From Archangium primigenium (GTDB taxonomy: Bacteria; Myxococcota; Myxococcia; Myxococcales; Myxococcaceae), in the NCBI RefSeq assembly GCF_016904885.1, contig NZ_JADWYI010000001.1, forward strand, positions 1,860,001-1,924,000: DNA of 64,000 bases, given 5' to 3'. This document shows positions 44,466 through 53,565 of this stretch, one piece after another. Position 1 is the stretch's first letter, and each line of letters begins with the position of its first letter. The notes beneath the pieces were generated by a model. It searched no databases and had not been told where the DNA came from. It worked only from the letters and a program-made list of their open reading frames with translations. Position numbers and translations under genes: made by a program.

Positions 44466-45911
44466 CTATTCTTCCTTGGGGGAGGTATTCCCCGCCGCGG
44501 GATTGTCCTGGAGGAGTCGGAACTCGATGCGCCGGTTCTTCTCGCGCCCCGCCGCCGTGTCGTTCGGCGCCAGCGGACGGGAGGAACCGAAGCCCTGGGC
44601 CGACAACCTGCTCGCCTCGATTCCCCTGGCCCGCAGGTATTGCTTCACCGCCTCGGCCCGCCGCTGCGACAGGTCCTGGTTGAGCTGCGCGTCTCCGTCC
44701 GCCGAGGTGTGTCCGGAGATCTCCAGCCGCACGTCCGGGTGCTCCTTGAGGACCGTCACCGCCTCGTTCAACAGCGCGTGTGAGCTGGCCTGGATGGTGT
44801 CCGAGGCCGCCTTGAACTGGATGCCGCTGATGACACCCGTGAAGCGCTGCACGCCCTTTGGCAGCTCATCCGGGCATCCATCCCCGTCTTGGAAGCCATT
44901 GCGTGTCTCCTGCTCGGTCGGGCACTGGTCGGCCGCGTCGGGCACGCCGTCCTGGTCGTTGTCGGGGTCCGGGCAGCCGTCCTCGTCCTGGAAGCCGTCC
45001 TTGTCCTCCGCCTCCAGGGGGCACTTGTCCTGGGAACCCAGGACGCCATCTCCGTCCTCGTCCGTCTCGGGGCAACCGTCCGCGTCGTCCACCTGATTGA
45101 CCGTCTCGGCCTGGTTCACGCACTGGTCGACCGCGTCGGGCACGCCGTCCTGGTCGTTGTCGGGATCCGGGCAGCCGTCCTCGTCCTGGAAGCCGTCCTT
45201 GTCCTCGGCCTCCAGGGGGCATTTGTCCGTGTCGTCCGTGATGCCATCCCCATCCGTGTCCCGGGGTCCGGCAGGTGGCGACTGGACGGAGGCCGCTCCA
45301 CCGAAACGGTAGGAAAGGCCCGCGTGCAACTCGAAGTCATTCGTGACGCCCATGCCCTGGCGGGAGGGAGGGAGCAGGTGGCGCGCATCCGCCCGCAGGG
45401 ACAGCCGCGGCGCCAGGTCGTACTTGAGCCCCAGGCCCCAGTGAAAGGCGAAGTCCGAGTCATTCCCCACCTGATCCACGCCGGTGCGGCCCGTGAACGA
45501 GCTGTGGGCGCCCAGGCCCGCGAGCACGAAGGGCCGCCAGCGCCCCGGGTTCCAGAAGTGGAACAGGCCGTGGGCGCGCCACCCCAGCACGAAGACGGGC
45601 GTGCCCGCGAAGGTGTCCGAGGTGGGAATGGCGGCCAACTCGCCCTCCACCCACAGGCGGGAGCGCAGCTCATACCCCAGCCGTGCTCCCACCAGACCGG
45701 AGTGGCGGAGCGAGGGAACCAGGCCCGGATAGTCCGCCACGCCCAGCTCTCCATTCCTGGAGAAGAAATGCACGCCCCCGAAGAGGCCCGCCTCCAGGCG
45801 GCCCTCCGGCGTGCGCTCCTCGGCCCGCGCGGAGGGCACCGCCCACAGGCCCGAGGTGGCCAACACCCACCCCACGGCTGACATCCACGATTCGAAAACG
45901 AACTTCCGCAT
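44466..45911 (-). CDS. OmpA-family outer membrane protein with TSP3 repeats
   Basis: A 481-residue protein: signal peptide ending AVPSARA at about 30, a beta-barrel-like domain to about residue 205 (GGVHFFSRNGELG; FVLAGLGAHSS; YRFGGAAS), five Asp-rich thrombospondin type 3 calcium-binding repeats at about 218-348 (DTDGDGITDDTDKCP, DGFQDEDGCPDPDNDQDGVPD), and an OmpA peptidoglycan-binding domain at 355-467 (ISGIQFKAASDTI; EISGHTSADGDA; RAEAVKQYL; DTAAGREKNRRIEF). It should tie the outer membrane to the cell wall, with a Ca2+-dependent rigid linker. The second of two ATGs (45911) has AGAGG eight bases upstream. Confidence 0.93.
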   Translation of the reverse strand: MRKFVFESWMSAVGWVLATSGLWAVPSARAEERTPEGRLEAGLFGGVHFFSRNGELGVADYPGLVPSLRHSGLVGARLGYELRSRLWVEGELAAIPTSDTFAGTPVFVLGWRAHGLFHFWNPGRWRPFVLAGLGAHSSFTGRTGVDQVGNDSDFAFHWGLGLKYDLAPRLSLRADARHLLPPSRQGMGVTNDFELHAGLSYRFGGAASVQSPPAGPRDTDGDGITDDTDKCPLEAEDKDGFQDEDGCPDPDNDQDGVPDAVDQCVNQAETVNQVDDADGCPETDEDGDGVLGSQDKCPLEAEDKDGFQDEDGCPDPDNDQDGVPDAADQCPTEQETRNGFQDGDGCPDELPKGVQRFTGVISGIQFKAASDTIQASSHALLNEAVTVLKEHPDVRLEISGHTSADGDAQLNQDLSQRRAEAVKQYLRARGIEASRLSAQGFGSSRPLAPNDTAAGREKNRRIEFRLLQDNPAAGNTSPKEE

Positions 45912-45952
45912 GAACATGACCTCTGAAAGGACGCGATGACGGGGGTTGGGTC

Positions 45953-48025
45953 TCAGTAGGCGACGACCGCGCCGTAGACGCTGGTGCCATTCGTGTAGGC
46001 CACGAATGCGCCGGAGTTGGAGGGAAGCGCCGCGACCGCCGGGAACGTACCGGCACCGATGCTCCGGGCGTCCGCCGCGCTGATCGAGGTGGCCCCGACG
46101 CGCATTCGATCAAGCTGGACGTCGCCCGTGTTGCGGCCCGTGACGACATACGCGTTGCCAAGGGCATCGGCGTCGATGGCCCGGTTGGAGGTGGCGCCAA
46201 CGTCCGTGGGCAGGCCGGTCACTTGGGTGCTCGTCCCGGGCGCCGACACGGGGATGACATCGACGTTGTCATCGCCATTGGTGCCCACCGCGTAGAGAAA
46301 CCCGTTCGACCCCGTCCAGTCCGAGTAGAAGGCCTGTCCGGGAGGGGTGCTCTCGGGACCGAAGCTGATGCCCATGTCGCTGCTGCGGCGGATGCGAAAC
46401 GCCGGGCTGTCGCTCACCGAGAAAACATCCGCGCTGATCTTGTCCACGACGAGGTCGTGAAAGGCGCTGTTTTGCGTCACATCCGTGGACTCGAAGGCGT
46501 CTTCCCCCCGCGAGAAATTCCGCAGGACGCGCAGGGTGGTGCCGTTGACCTTGGCGGAGATGTAGATGGCGTCACCCAGGGAGTCCAGGCCAAGGGTGGC
46601 AGTCGCCACGCTGGTGAGCTCCCGGGGGCCTTCCCAGGTCGCGCCCGCGTCCAGGGTCCGGGTGAAGAGCAGCTTGCCCGGGCTCGCCGCGGCCACGACG
46701 TAGGCGACTCCCGTGGGCCCCCCTTCGATCGCGACCTCCGACGCGTTGGAGATGCCGAGGGAGGTCGGGCCCACCCAGGTCTGTCCGCGGTCCACGCTCA
46801 CGCTGACATGGACGGTGTTATTGCATCGCATGACCGCGAAGAAGCGGCCCAGCGCATCCACCGCCACCTTGCGCCCCGAATTGGAGACCTGCGTGGTGCA
46901 ATTCAACGTCCCACTGATGAGCTGGGCCGGAACAGTGGAGAAGGTGTCCAGCTTGCACGTGGCGTCACAGCCATCCCCAGAGGCCGTGTTGCCATCATCG
47001 CACTGCTCCCCCACGGTGCTGTCCACCAGCCCATCGCCACACACCTCGACGCCGCGGCAGTCGGCCCGGCAACCATCTCCAGCCGTCCGGTTGCCGTCGT
47101 CGCACACCTCGCCCGGATCCGTGGTGCCGTCGCCGCAGACGGGGGGCGGGGTGACCGTGAGGGTGACCGTGGCGGTGTTGGAGGTGAGCGAACCATCGCT
47201 GGCCTCGAAGGTGAAGGTGTCCTGTCCCAAGAAGCCCGGGGTCGGCCTGTAGACCCGGGTCGCCCCCGTCCCGGACAGTGTTCCGTGGGCGGGGGTCGTG
47301 GTGGTGAAGGTGAGCGCATCGCCGTCCACGTCCGTGGCGACCAGGGTGATGGTGACGCTGGTGCTCTGCGGGGTCGAGACCGTGACGGGGGTGGCCACGG
47401 GGGCGTCGTTGATGGGGTCCACCGTCACGGTGACCCGGCCGATGCTGTTGGCGCTGCCGTCCGTCACCACGTATTCGAAGCTCGCCGTGCCGTTGAAGTT
47501 GGCGTCGGGGGTGAAGGTGAGGGTGGTGCCGGAGAGGACGACGGCGCCGCCGCTCGGGTTCTGCACGCGGCTGAGGGTCAGCGTGTCTCCATCCGCGTCG
47601 GTGTCGTTGGCCAGCAGCACGCTGGCCGCCAGCGTCAGGGCCACGTCCTCGTCCGTAGTGGCCGTGTCATCTCCCGCCACCGGAGCGCTGTTGACTTCTT
47701 GAACCGTAACCCGGACGGTGGCCATGGCCGTGGCCTTGCCGTCGGAGACCGTGACCTTGAAGGCGTCTTCCCCGCTGAAGTTCGCCGTGGGCGTATACGT
47801 CACCGAGGGACCCGTGCCCGCGAGCGTGCCGTGGTTGGGGGGGGCGAACGTGACCTCGAGCGTGTCACCGTTCGCGTCCTGCGCGGAGACGGTGATGACC
47901 ACCGGGGTGTTCTCGAGGGTCGTGACGTCGACGTCCGCGATCGTGGGAGGAAGGTTGGGCTTCTGGTTGTCTCCGCAGGCGACGAGCAGCGCAAGCACTA
48001 CCAAGAGCGGGTACCGTGTCATCAT
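45953..48025 (-). CDS. Lipoprotein: cadherin-like, Cys-rich and BNR-type domains
   Basis: A 690-residue surface protein. The lipoprotein signal ends LLVACG (Cys17). Residues about 25-295 hold three cadherin-like/Ig-like repeats ([40 protein letters not shown]). Residues about 297-365 hold two Cys-rich units ([42 protein letters not shown]) of the myxobacterial DUF4215 type. Residues 370-690 look like a beta-propeller with Asp-box-like [10 protein letters not shown] and LDAGATWEG, as in sialidase/BNR proteins, without a clear catalytic set. It lies 41 bases upstream of the OmpA gene on the same strand. Adhesion is a likely role. Confidence 0.85.
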   Translation of the reverse strand: MMTRYPLLVVLALLVACGDNQKPNLPPTIADVDVTTLENTPVVITVSAQDANGDTLEVTFAPPNHGTLAGTGPSVTYTPTANFSGEDAFKVTVSDGKATAMATVRVTVQEVNSAPVAGDDTATTDEDVALTLAASVLLANDTDADGDTLTLSRVQNPSGGAVVLSGTTLTFTPDANFNGTASFEYVVTDGSANSIGRVTVTVDPINDAPVATPVTVSTPQSTSVTITLVATDVDGDALTFTTTTPAHGTLSGTGATRVYRPTPGFLGQDTFTFEASDGSLTSNTATVTLTVTPPPVCGDGTTDPGEVCDDGNRTAGDGCRADCRGVEVCGDGLVDSTVGEQCDDGNTASGDGCDATCKLDTFSTVPAQLISGTLNCTTQVSNSGRKVAVDALGRFFAVMRCNNTVHVSVSVDRGQTWVGPTSLGISNASEVAIEGGPTGVAYVVAAASPGKLLFTRTLDAGATWEGPRELTSVATATLGLDSLGDAIYISAKVNGTTLRVLRNFSRGEDAFESTDVTQNSAFHDLVVDKISADVFSVSDSPAFRIRRSSDMGISFGPESTPPGQAFYSDWTGSNGFLYAVGTNGDDNVDVIPVSAPGTSTQVTGLPTDVGATSNRAIDADALGNAYVVTGRNTGDVQLDRMRVGATSISAADARSIGAGTFPAVAALPSNSGAFVAYTNGTSVYGAVVAY

Positions 48026-48043
48026 GATTCAGTCCGATCCCAG

Positions 48044-48082
48044 GTGTCAGAGGGCAAACACTTCAGGGCGGCGACCTGACAC
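48044..48082. promoter_or_regulatory. Inverted repeat upstream of the cadherin/BNR lipoprotein gene
   Basis: GTGTCAG at 48044-48050 and CTGACAC at 48076-48082 are perfect inverted copies separated by 25 bases, 18 bases ahead of the lipoprotein start. It could be an operator; no consensus promoter was seen. The rest of the gap to 48230 shows nothing recognisable. Confidence 0.35.
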
Positions 48083-48230
48083 ATTTTCACTTGGGTTGGT
48101 AGGGAATTCATGACGGGGAGAGGATCGCCGTCTTGATCTCCGTGAGCCGGAATGGCCCCTGGCGCAAGACCGTTGTGGTGAAAGGGTTTCGGTCGGACAG
48201 GGGAGGACGTCACGGCCTTGCGGTTCGATG

Positions 48231-48451
48231 GGGGCGGTGCAGGGGCCGCTGGTGCTCGAGGACTCCGAGCTCATGCGGCGGGCGGCCCTGGACGGCGTGG
48301 GGCTCCTCTTGGTGCGGGTGCTCGCGGACTGGTGTCCCCCGTTCCCGGGCTTTTTCCTGTACTCCCCGAGCCGCCGCCACGTCCTAGCCGCGCTCCGGGC
48401 CTTGAGCGACATGCTCAAGGTCTGAGCGGGCCTCAGAGCGTGAAGCCGAGG
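48231..48451 (+). pseudogene. Decayed 3' fragment of the LysR regulator gene
   Basis: Matches 44171-44436 in the same orientation: PLVLEDSELMRRAALDGVGL is followed by LVRVLADWCPPFPGFFLY and ALRALSDMLKV. Fifteen codons covering ICTMESHV to GR are missing, in frame, and the frame stays open to the same TGA (48423-48425). The DNA-binding part is absent, so it cannot regulate as LysR. The last bases overlap the 3' end of the convergent OMP gene. Confidence 0.88.
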
Positions 48452-49065
48452 CGCACCAGGTGGAGGTTGGGATCCCAGACGACCTTGTTCGTGCGGTCGT
48501 AGCCGTAGCTGGAGCCCAACAGCGGAAGATAGAGGCTGGGGGCGTCCCGGGGCACATTCCATCCCCAGCCCACGCCGCCTCCCACGAGGAAATCCAACTG
48601 GCCGATCTCGACGGGGACGCGGTAGCCGATATCCAGTCCCACCGTGACCTGGGTCGCCATGGACGAGCGCTGACTGTCTCTGTCGGACATGTCTCGGAGG
48701 ATGACGCCCATGAGCTTGGGTTGGAGGAAGAAGCCCTGGTGCGGGGACGTGTCGTTCTTGAACCAGGTCGCGCCCGCGGCCAGGGCCAGCGCGAGGCTCC
48801 ATCTGCTCGCGCTGCCCTGTGAATAGATGGGCGTGAGCTCGAGCATCAGCTCCCATTGTCTCCAGCGCTCCTCCAGGGGAACGCTCATGCCCACGGGCAG
48901 CATGAACAGCAAGGACTCGTCAAGGCTCGCGCCCCGGGTGAGCACCAGGAGCGAGGCCACGGGTTGGAACGTGAAGGCCGGCCGGTGTGGCTCGGGGCGA
49001 CTCGCTTCCTCCTGGGCGCTCGACGCGCCCGCGACCAGACACAGCGCCACGCACAATGCTTTCAT
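48433..49065 (-). CDS. Outer-membrane-type protein, tandem paralogue 1
   Basis: A 210-residue protein with signal peptide MKALCVALCLVAGASSAQ. The mature part alternates hydrophobic and polar residues as in a small beta-barrel, with FFLQPKLMGVI, VTVGLDIGYRVPVEIGQLDFLVGGGVGWGWNVP and C-terminal WDPNLHLVRLGFTL. It is clearly related to the next two genes (shared GFFLQPKL, VGWGWNVP, WDPNLHL). No named family recognised; function unknown. It is the most downstream of the three; its 3' end overlaps the LysR fragment. Confidence 0.8.
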   Translation of the reverse strand: MKALCVALCLVAGASSAQEEASRPEPHRPAFTFQPVASLLVLTRGASLDESLLFMLPVGMSVPLEERWRQWELMLELTPIYSQGSASRWSLALALAAGATWFKNDTSPHQGFFLQPKLMGVILRDMSDRDSQRSSMATQVTVGLDIGYRVPVEIGQLDFLVGGGVGWGWNVPRDAPSLYLPLLGSSYGYDRTNKVVWDPNLHLVRLGFTL

Positions 49066-49090
49066 CCGAGGCTTCTCCGGGGGGATGGTT

Positions 49091-49768
49091 TCAAAACGTG
49101 AGGCCGATGCGCAGCAGGTGGAAGTTGGGATCCCAGACGAGCTTGCTCGTGCGGCGCGGGGACCGGCCTCCGATGACGGAGTAGAAGAGGCTGGGGGACT
49201 CCGCGGGCACGTTCCATCCCCAGCCCACGCTGCCGCCCACGAGCAGGTCCAGATGGCCTCCGCGGAACGCGTAGCGACGACCGATGTCCAGTCCAAGCGT
49301 GAGCTGGCTCGCCACCAGAGAGAGGCTCCTGCTCGGCAGGGGGCTCCCTCGGGGGTCATGGCTGATGGCGCCCACGAGCTTGGGGTGGAGGAAGAAGCCC
49401 TGGTGGGTGGCGCCTTCGTGGCTGAACCAGGCCGCGCCCCCGGCGAGGGCCAAGGCGAAGACCTTGTTCACCGGAGTGCGCGGATAGGTCGCCCGGTCAC
49501 TTCGGTAGATGGGCGTGATCTCGAACATCAGCTCCCACTGCTTCCACTTGCCCCGCTGGGGGAGGCTCAGTCCCATGGGGAGCGTGACCAGGTACTCACC
49601 CCGCGGAATGAAGAGGGTGTTGAGGAAGTATGGCATCACGGGTTGGACCCAGAGGGAGGGGCGTTGCGCCTCCGGGGCCTTCGTCTCCGCCTGGGCCCAC
49701 GACAGGCTCGCGACCAGACACAACACCCCGCAGAGGGGGCTCAATCGATGCAATCCCTTGGCGTTCAT
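49091..49768 (-). CDS. Outer-membrane-type protein, tandem paralogue 2
   Basis: A 225-residue protein with signal region LHRLSPLCGVLCLVASLSWAQ and the same barrel-like pattern: LELMFEITPIY-like strand (WELMFEITPIYRSD), HQGFFLHPKLVGAISHD, LTLGLDIGRRYAFRGGHLDLLVGGSVGWGWNVP, and terminal WDPNFHLLRIGLTF. It lies 25 bases upstream of paralogue 1. The ATG at 49768 was chosen over one at 49792 because it begins the signal peptide. Function unknown. Confidence 0.8.
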   Translation of the reverse strand: MNAKGLHRLSPLCGVLCLVASLSWAQAETKAPEAQRPSLWVQPVMPYFLNTLFIPRGEYLVTLPMGLSLPQRGKWKQWELMFEITPIYRSDRATYPRTPVNKVFALALAGGAAWFSHEGATHQGFFLHPKLVGAISHDPRGSPLPSRSLSLVASQLTLGLDIGRRYAFRGGHLDLLVGGSVGWGWNVPAESPSLFYSVIGGRSPRRTSKLVWDPNFHLLRIGLTF

Positions 49769-49788
49769 GGGTGTGCTCGGGGTTCGGG

Positions 49789-50424
49789 TCAAAGCGTGAG
49801 GCCGATGCGCAGCAGATGGAGGTTGGGATCCCAGACGCGCTTATCCTCGCGGTACCCGCTGGGCAGCTGCTCGGCCAGGGAGAGGAAGAGGCTGTTGTCC
49901 GAGGAGGGCACGTTCCATCCCCACCCCACGCTGCCCCCCAGGAGCAGGTCCAGGAATCCGCCCCGCACCGCGATGCGGTAGCCGAGGTCCAGCCCCAGGG
50001 AGAGCTGCTTCTCCACGGGGTTGAAGGGCCCTTGATAGCTCTCCGAGAAGTCGTTTCGCCTGTCGTAGGCGATGACACCCACGAGCTTGGGCTGGAGGAA
50101 GAAGCCATCATGGGCGGGCCGCTGCTGCATGAACCACGCGGTGCCCACGGCCGCGGCCATCGCGACCGCGCCTCCTCCATAGCGGTGGTTCTTGAGGATG
50201 GGCGTGAGCTCGAGCACCAGGTCCCAACGCCTGCTCATGGGGAGGTTCAGGCCCACGGGAAGCGTGGCGATGTAGGCGCCGTCCGTGAACAACGCCGCGT
50301 TGACCAGGATGGGCGCCACGGGTTGGAGCCAGAACGCGGGGCGCCGCTCCTCGGGCGCCTTTGCCTCCTCCTGGGCCCACGCCCCACCCGCGACCAGACA
50401 CAGTGCCACGCACAGCGGTTTCAT
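49789..50424 (-). CDS. Outer-membrane-type protein, tandem paralogue 3
   Basis: A 211-residue protein with signal peptide MKPLCVALCLVAGGAWAQ, very like that of paralogue 1. It shares LVLELTPIL, DGFFLQPKLVGVIAYD, LSLGLDLGYRIAVRGGFLDLLLGGSVGWGWNVP and WDPNLHLLRIGLTL with its neighbours. It is the most upstream of the three, 20 bases before paralogue 2, so the set is probably one transcript. Function unknown. Confidence 0.8.
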   Translation of the reverse strand: MKPLCVALCLVAGGAWAQEEAKAPEERRPAFWLQPVAPILVNAALFTDGAYIATLPVGLNLPMSRRWDLVLELTPILKNHRYGGGAVAMAAAVGTAWFMQQRPAHDGFFLQPKLVGVIAYDRRNDFSESYQGPFNPVEKQLSLGLDLGYRIAVRGGFLDLLLGGSVGWGWNVPSSDNSLFLSLAEQLPSGYREDKRVWDPNLHLLRIGLTL

Positions 50425-50542
50425 TCGACGCGCCCCCTCGGCTTTCTTCGTGGCGCGGACGCCAAAGCAAGGGCTGGGCCAGCACGGGAACGCGGCGGGC
50501 GCGAGGGTTTCCGCATGCAGGTCAGGACGGGCCTGTCCCGGG

Positions 50543-50562
50543 CCCCACGGAAATCCGTGGCG
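50543..50562 (-). terminator. Hairpin after the CHAT gene
   Basis: CCACGGA and TCCGTGG (50545-50551 and 50554-50560) pair around a very short loop, extended by flanking C and G bases, four bases beyond the CHAT stop. It probably ends that transcript ahead of the OMP triplet. No T-run. Confidence 0.55.
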
Positions 50563-50565
50563 GGG

Positions 50566-53484
50566 TCACTCGGCCGTGGCGGAGCCCCGTGCGCAACAAC
50601 TGCCCGTGCCGCGCGCGGGCATGTGAGTACAGGGCTCGGGCGAAGGGGACGCGCGATTCTGCTGGAAGGGACCCACGCCCTGGAGCGGGCCATCCTGCCC
50701 GATGGCGATGAAAGGGGCCCAGTGGGCGGGATGCGGATGGGTCTGGCGCAGCGTCTTCATGGCCGAGTGAAGCGCGGTGACGCGGCCCTGCCCCTCCAAG
50801 AGGCCCCGGTAGTAGAGCTCCATGAGGTGTCGGGTCGTCTCGTCGTTGACCTTCCACAAACTCGTCACCACGGTCTGCGCACCCGCGATCACCAGGGCTC
50901 GCCGCAGACCGTAGATACCTTGCCCGTAGAGGACATCACCCCGGCCGGTGTCACATGCGGACAACACCACGAGTTGTGTCCTCCACAGGTTCAAGCCCGA
51001 CAGTTCCATGGGTGTCACCCAAGCATCCTCGGGTGGGGTGCTCCCGGCTGTCGTGTCCGGCGGAGGAGGGCTCGCGAGCACCAGGGCCGCGCGCAATTGG
51101 GGATGGTCGAAGGTCCATCGGGGCGATGCCCCGTCGCTTCCCATGCCAAAGCCGACCGCCGCGCGAGCCTTCTCGGGTCGGGGGGCCGATGACATCGAGA
51201 ATGCGTGGGTTGCGATGTGCAGGATGCCGGGTGGAGCCATGCTCTTCAGTGCCTGTTTGGTGGCATCACGTCCCAGGATGAGTTTGGCTTGTGGAAGAAG
51301 CTTTTGGATGGCGTTGGCCTCGTCGCGCGCACCCGGCAGGGCGGCCCACGCGGAGCCGAGGGTGGGAGCGGCCAGGACCGAGACGGAACGGGCGGGGGCG
51401 ATGTCTTCGCGCGAGGTGAGCAGGTCCTTGCCCGAGATGAGATAGGTGATGTCGAAGCGATCAACCAGGAACTGTTGGCGGTCGTGGAGCGCGGCGAAGG
51501 GGACCAGGGCCAGTGGGCCCTCGGGGGAAACGAAGAGGCGGCGACGCCCGCCAAGCGTTTCCTCCAAGGGACGGAAGATGAGATCGTAGAGTGTCTGGGT
51601 CGGCACCAGGTAGGCTTCTCCCTTCGTATCCATGGCTTGGTGCATGGCGTGGATGGCCGCGTCGATTGGTGCGGTGGGGCCCAGGTCGAGGGCGGAGGTG
51701 CTTCCGTTCGGAAAGAGCACCAGGGCGAGATACATGCGTCGCTGGCGCCCGAGTGGATCGTCGGCTCGAGGGACGATCGGCTCGTCGGTGTACGTGACGA
51801 ATTCGATGAGTGCGCTGCCAGGAGCAAGTCGCTTGGCGATCTGGCTCAAGAGCTTTGAGGGGTCGTCGTCCGTCGCGGTGCTCGCTCGGATTGACGCGGA
51901 CTGCTTGGCGATTTTCTCCTCGATGTACTCCGTGAGCTCGATGAGCCGTTGGGTCCTATTCCAATCGGATTCACCAGGCTGCTTGAAGACGCGAAGTCCA
52001 GAGCGCGTACTGAATTGATAATCTGTCTGGAATGTGCTTCTCCTGCTGGCGAGTTGTTTCTCAAGTTCTCGCAGTGCGCAGATGTCACATAAGGCGCTGT
52101 CGGTGGCGGGATCCTCACTCGGCAGCCAGAAATACCTGGAGTTGACTTTGCGCGCTGACTTCTCTTTTCGGCGATGGACATCAATCCGATTTTGTATGGA
52201 CTCGACCCCTATCCAACTTCGCGGAGCCGCGCTTCGGGGTGATTGATCTGATTCGAGATACGGAGTTGTGTTCGCGTGCATCGCCTCGGAAATCTTCTCT
52301 CGCATGGCGGACAATAGTGCGAACGACAACAGGAGGTTTTTGTCGGCGGCACCTTGGTGGATGGTGCGAAAATTGAGTGCGCTCTCCTGGAGTGCGCGGC
52401 CCTTCCGGTGGACGGTCGCGGAGAGCGCGAGTCGCTGGAGTCGAACATTCGCCAGATCGGCGCGGACAAGCCTGAAGAGGGCTTCCTCGTCGATGCGGAG
52501 CGTGGACAGAACACGTGTCATGGGCGCTTCTGGCAGAGAGCGGAGTTCACGCTTCACATGCTCTTCTCTCAAGGCGAGCGCGCGCGCGATGAGTGGCAAT
52601 GCTTCGTCGAGACGCTTCTGTGCGGTCAGTGATCTCGCGAGGTCATTGAGCGATTGGACGACGGAGGGATGATTCGGTCCGAATTCCCGTTCTTGGAGGG
52701 CAAGGGCTTCGCTGTAGAGGTTCTCGGCACGCTGGAGTTGTCCTTCGCGCATGGAGATGTTGGCGAGGCCCGCCAGGGACGCGGCAACATGACGGTGGTG
52801 CTCACCGGGTGCTGCTTCGAGGATGCGTCGGGCGCGCTCGTACAGCGCTTTTGCCGCCTTGTCGGAGAGTGCCCTTTCATGCAGATGGGCGAGGTTGTTG
52901 AGGACCTTGGCGACCTGGGGATGACTTCGCCCAAATGCCTCCTCTCGAATCTGGATCGCGCGCAGGTAGAGACGTTCGGCGCGGGTAAGATCGCCTTGAT
53001 GTGCATGAAAATTGGCGAGGGTGATGAGGGGATTGGCGACACCCCAATGGGTTTTGCCCAGTGCCCGTTCCTGGTCGCAGACGGCCTGGATGAGAAGCCG
53101 CTTGGCTTCCGCGTAATTGCCTTGTCGCCAGTAGATGCCGCCGAGGAGCTCCAGGCACCGACCGATGTCTGGGTGGATGGGTCCGAAACGTTCGCGAAGG
53201 CGCGACATCGCGTCCGTGACGAGGGGAACGGCCTGGGCGTAGTGACCCTGCTCCTTGAGTCGAAGTCCCTCGGCGATGGACCGCCGGGCATTCATCAGGA
53301 CGGGGTCCATCGGCGGGTGCTGCACGGTGGCACATGCCGCGCAACTCAAGGCGAGCACGAGCAACAGGCGACGAAGGAGGAGGGCGCGACCCCTCGTGCG
53401 GGGCGTTTTCGCTCCGCGAGAGGGACTCCGGTGCGGGTGGATGTCGGATTCTGGTCCGTTGGAAGATTTCCGTTCAGGATTCAT
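50566..53484 (-). CDS. TPR-CHAT caspase-like protease with export signal
   Basis: A 972-residue protein. A 33-residue basic head leads to a hydrophobic core (LLLRRLLLVLALSCAACA), which looks like a lipoprotein signal with possible lipidated Cys51. Residues about 65-305 are tetratricopeptide repeats of about 42 residues (PLVTDAMSRLRERFGPIHPD; YLRAIQIREEAFGRSHPQVA). Residues about 640-935 form a CHAT peptidase domain with the Cys-His pair: His760 (ILHIATHAF) and Cys844 (LVVLSACDTGRG), with GQGIYGLRRALVIAGAQTVV after it. CHAT proteins are caspase relatives used in defence and cell-death systems; an exported form would act in the periplasm. The gene is lower in GC than its surroundings (34/60 G+C counted by hand on each of the lines at 52201 and 52261). 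Confidence 0.88.
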   Translation of the reverse strand: MNPERKSSNGPESDIHPHRSPSRGAKTPRTRGRALLLRRLLLVLALSCAACATVQHPPMDPVLMNARRSIAEGLRLKEQGHYAQAVPLVTDAMSRLRERFGPIHPDIGRCLELLGGIYWRQGNYAEAKRLLIQAVCDQERALGKTHWGVANPLITLANFHAHQGDLTRAERLYLRAIQIREEAFGRSHPQVAKVLNNLAHLHERALSDKAAKALYERARRILEAAPGEHHRHVAASLAGLANISMREGQLQRAENLYSEALALQEREFGPNHPSVVQSLNDLARSLTAQKRLDEALPLIARALALREEHVKRELRSLPEAPMTRVLSTLRIDEEALFRLVRADLANVRLQRLALSATVHRKGRALQESALNFRTIHQGAADKNLLLSFALLSAMREKISEAMHANTTPYLESDQSPRSAAPRSWIGVESIQNRIDVHRRKEKSARKVNSRYFWLPSEDPATDSALCDICALRELEKQLASRRSTFQTDYQFSTRSGLRVFKQPGESDWNRTQRLIELTEYIEEKIAKQSASIRASTATDDDPSKLLSQIAKRLAPGSALIEFVTYTDEPIVPRADDPLGRQRRMYLALVLFPNGSTSALDLGPTAPIDAAIHAMHQAMDTKGEAYLVPTQTLYDLIFRPLEETLGGRRRLFVSPEGPLALVPFAALHDRQQFLVDRFDITYLISGKDLLTSREDIAPARSVSVLAAPTLGSAWAALPGARDEANAIQKLLPQAKLILGRDATKQALKSMAPPGILHIATHAFSMSSAPRPEKARAAVGFGMGSDGASPRWTFDHPQLRAALVLASPPPPDTTAGSTPPEDAWVTPMELSGLNLWRTQLVVLSACDTGRGDVLYGQGIYGLRRALVIAGAQTVVTSLWKVNDETTRHLMELYYRGLLEGQGRVTALHSAMKTLRQTHPHPAHWAPFIAIGQDGPLQGVGPFQQNRASPSPEPCTHMPARGTGSCCARGSATAE

Positions 53485-53565
53485 ACATTCAGTGAACGCG
53501 GGTCGTTGTCCGCGGGGACGGGGGGATGGGAGCTCCCCCTGCCGGGGGGCTACGCTTCATCCACG

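Noticed and set aside
48231-48425. A small regulator encoded by the LysR fragment
   Set aside because: The open frame retains only part of the effector domain, has no DNA-binding part, lacks a good ribosome site and carries an internal deletion, so a decayed fragment is simpler.
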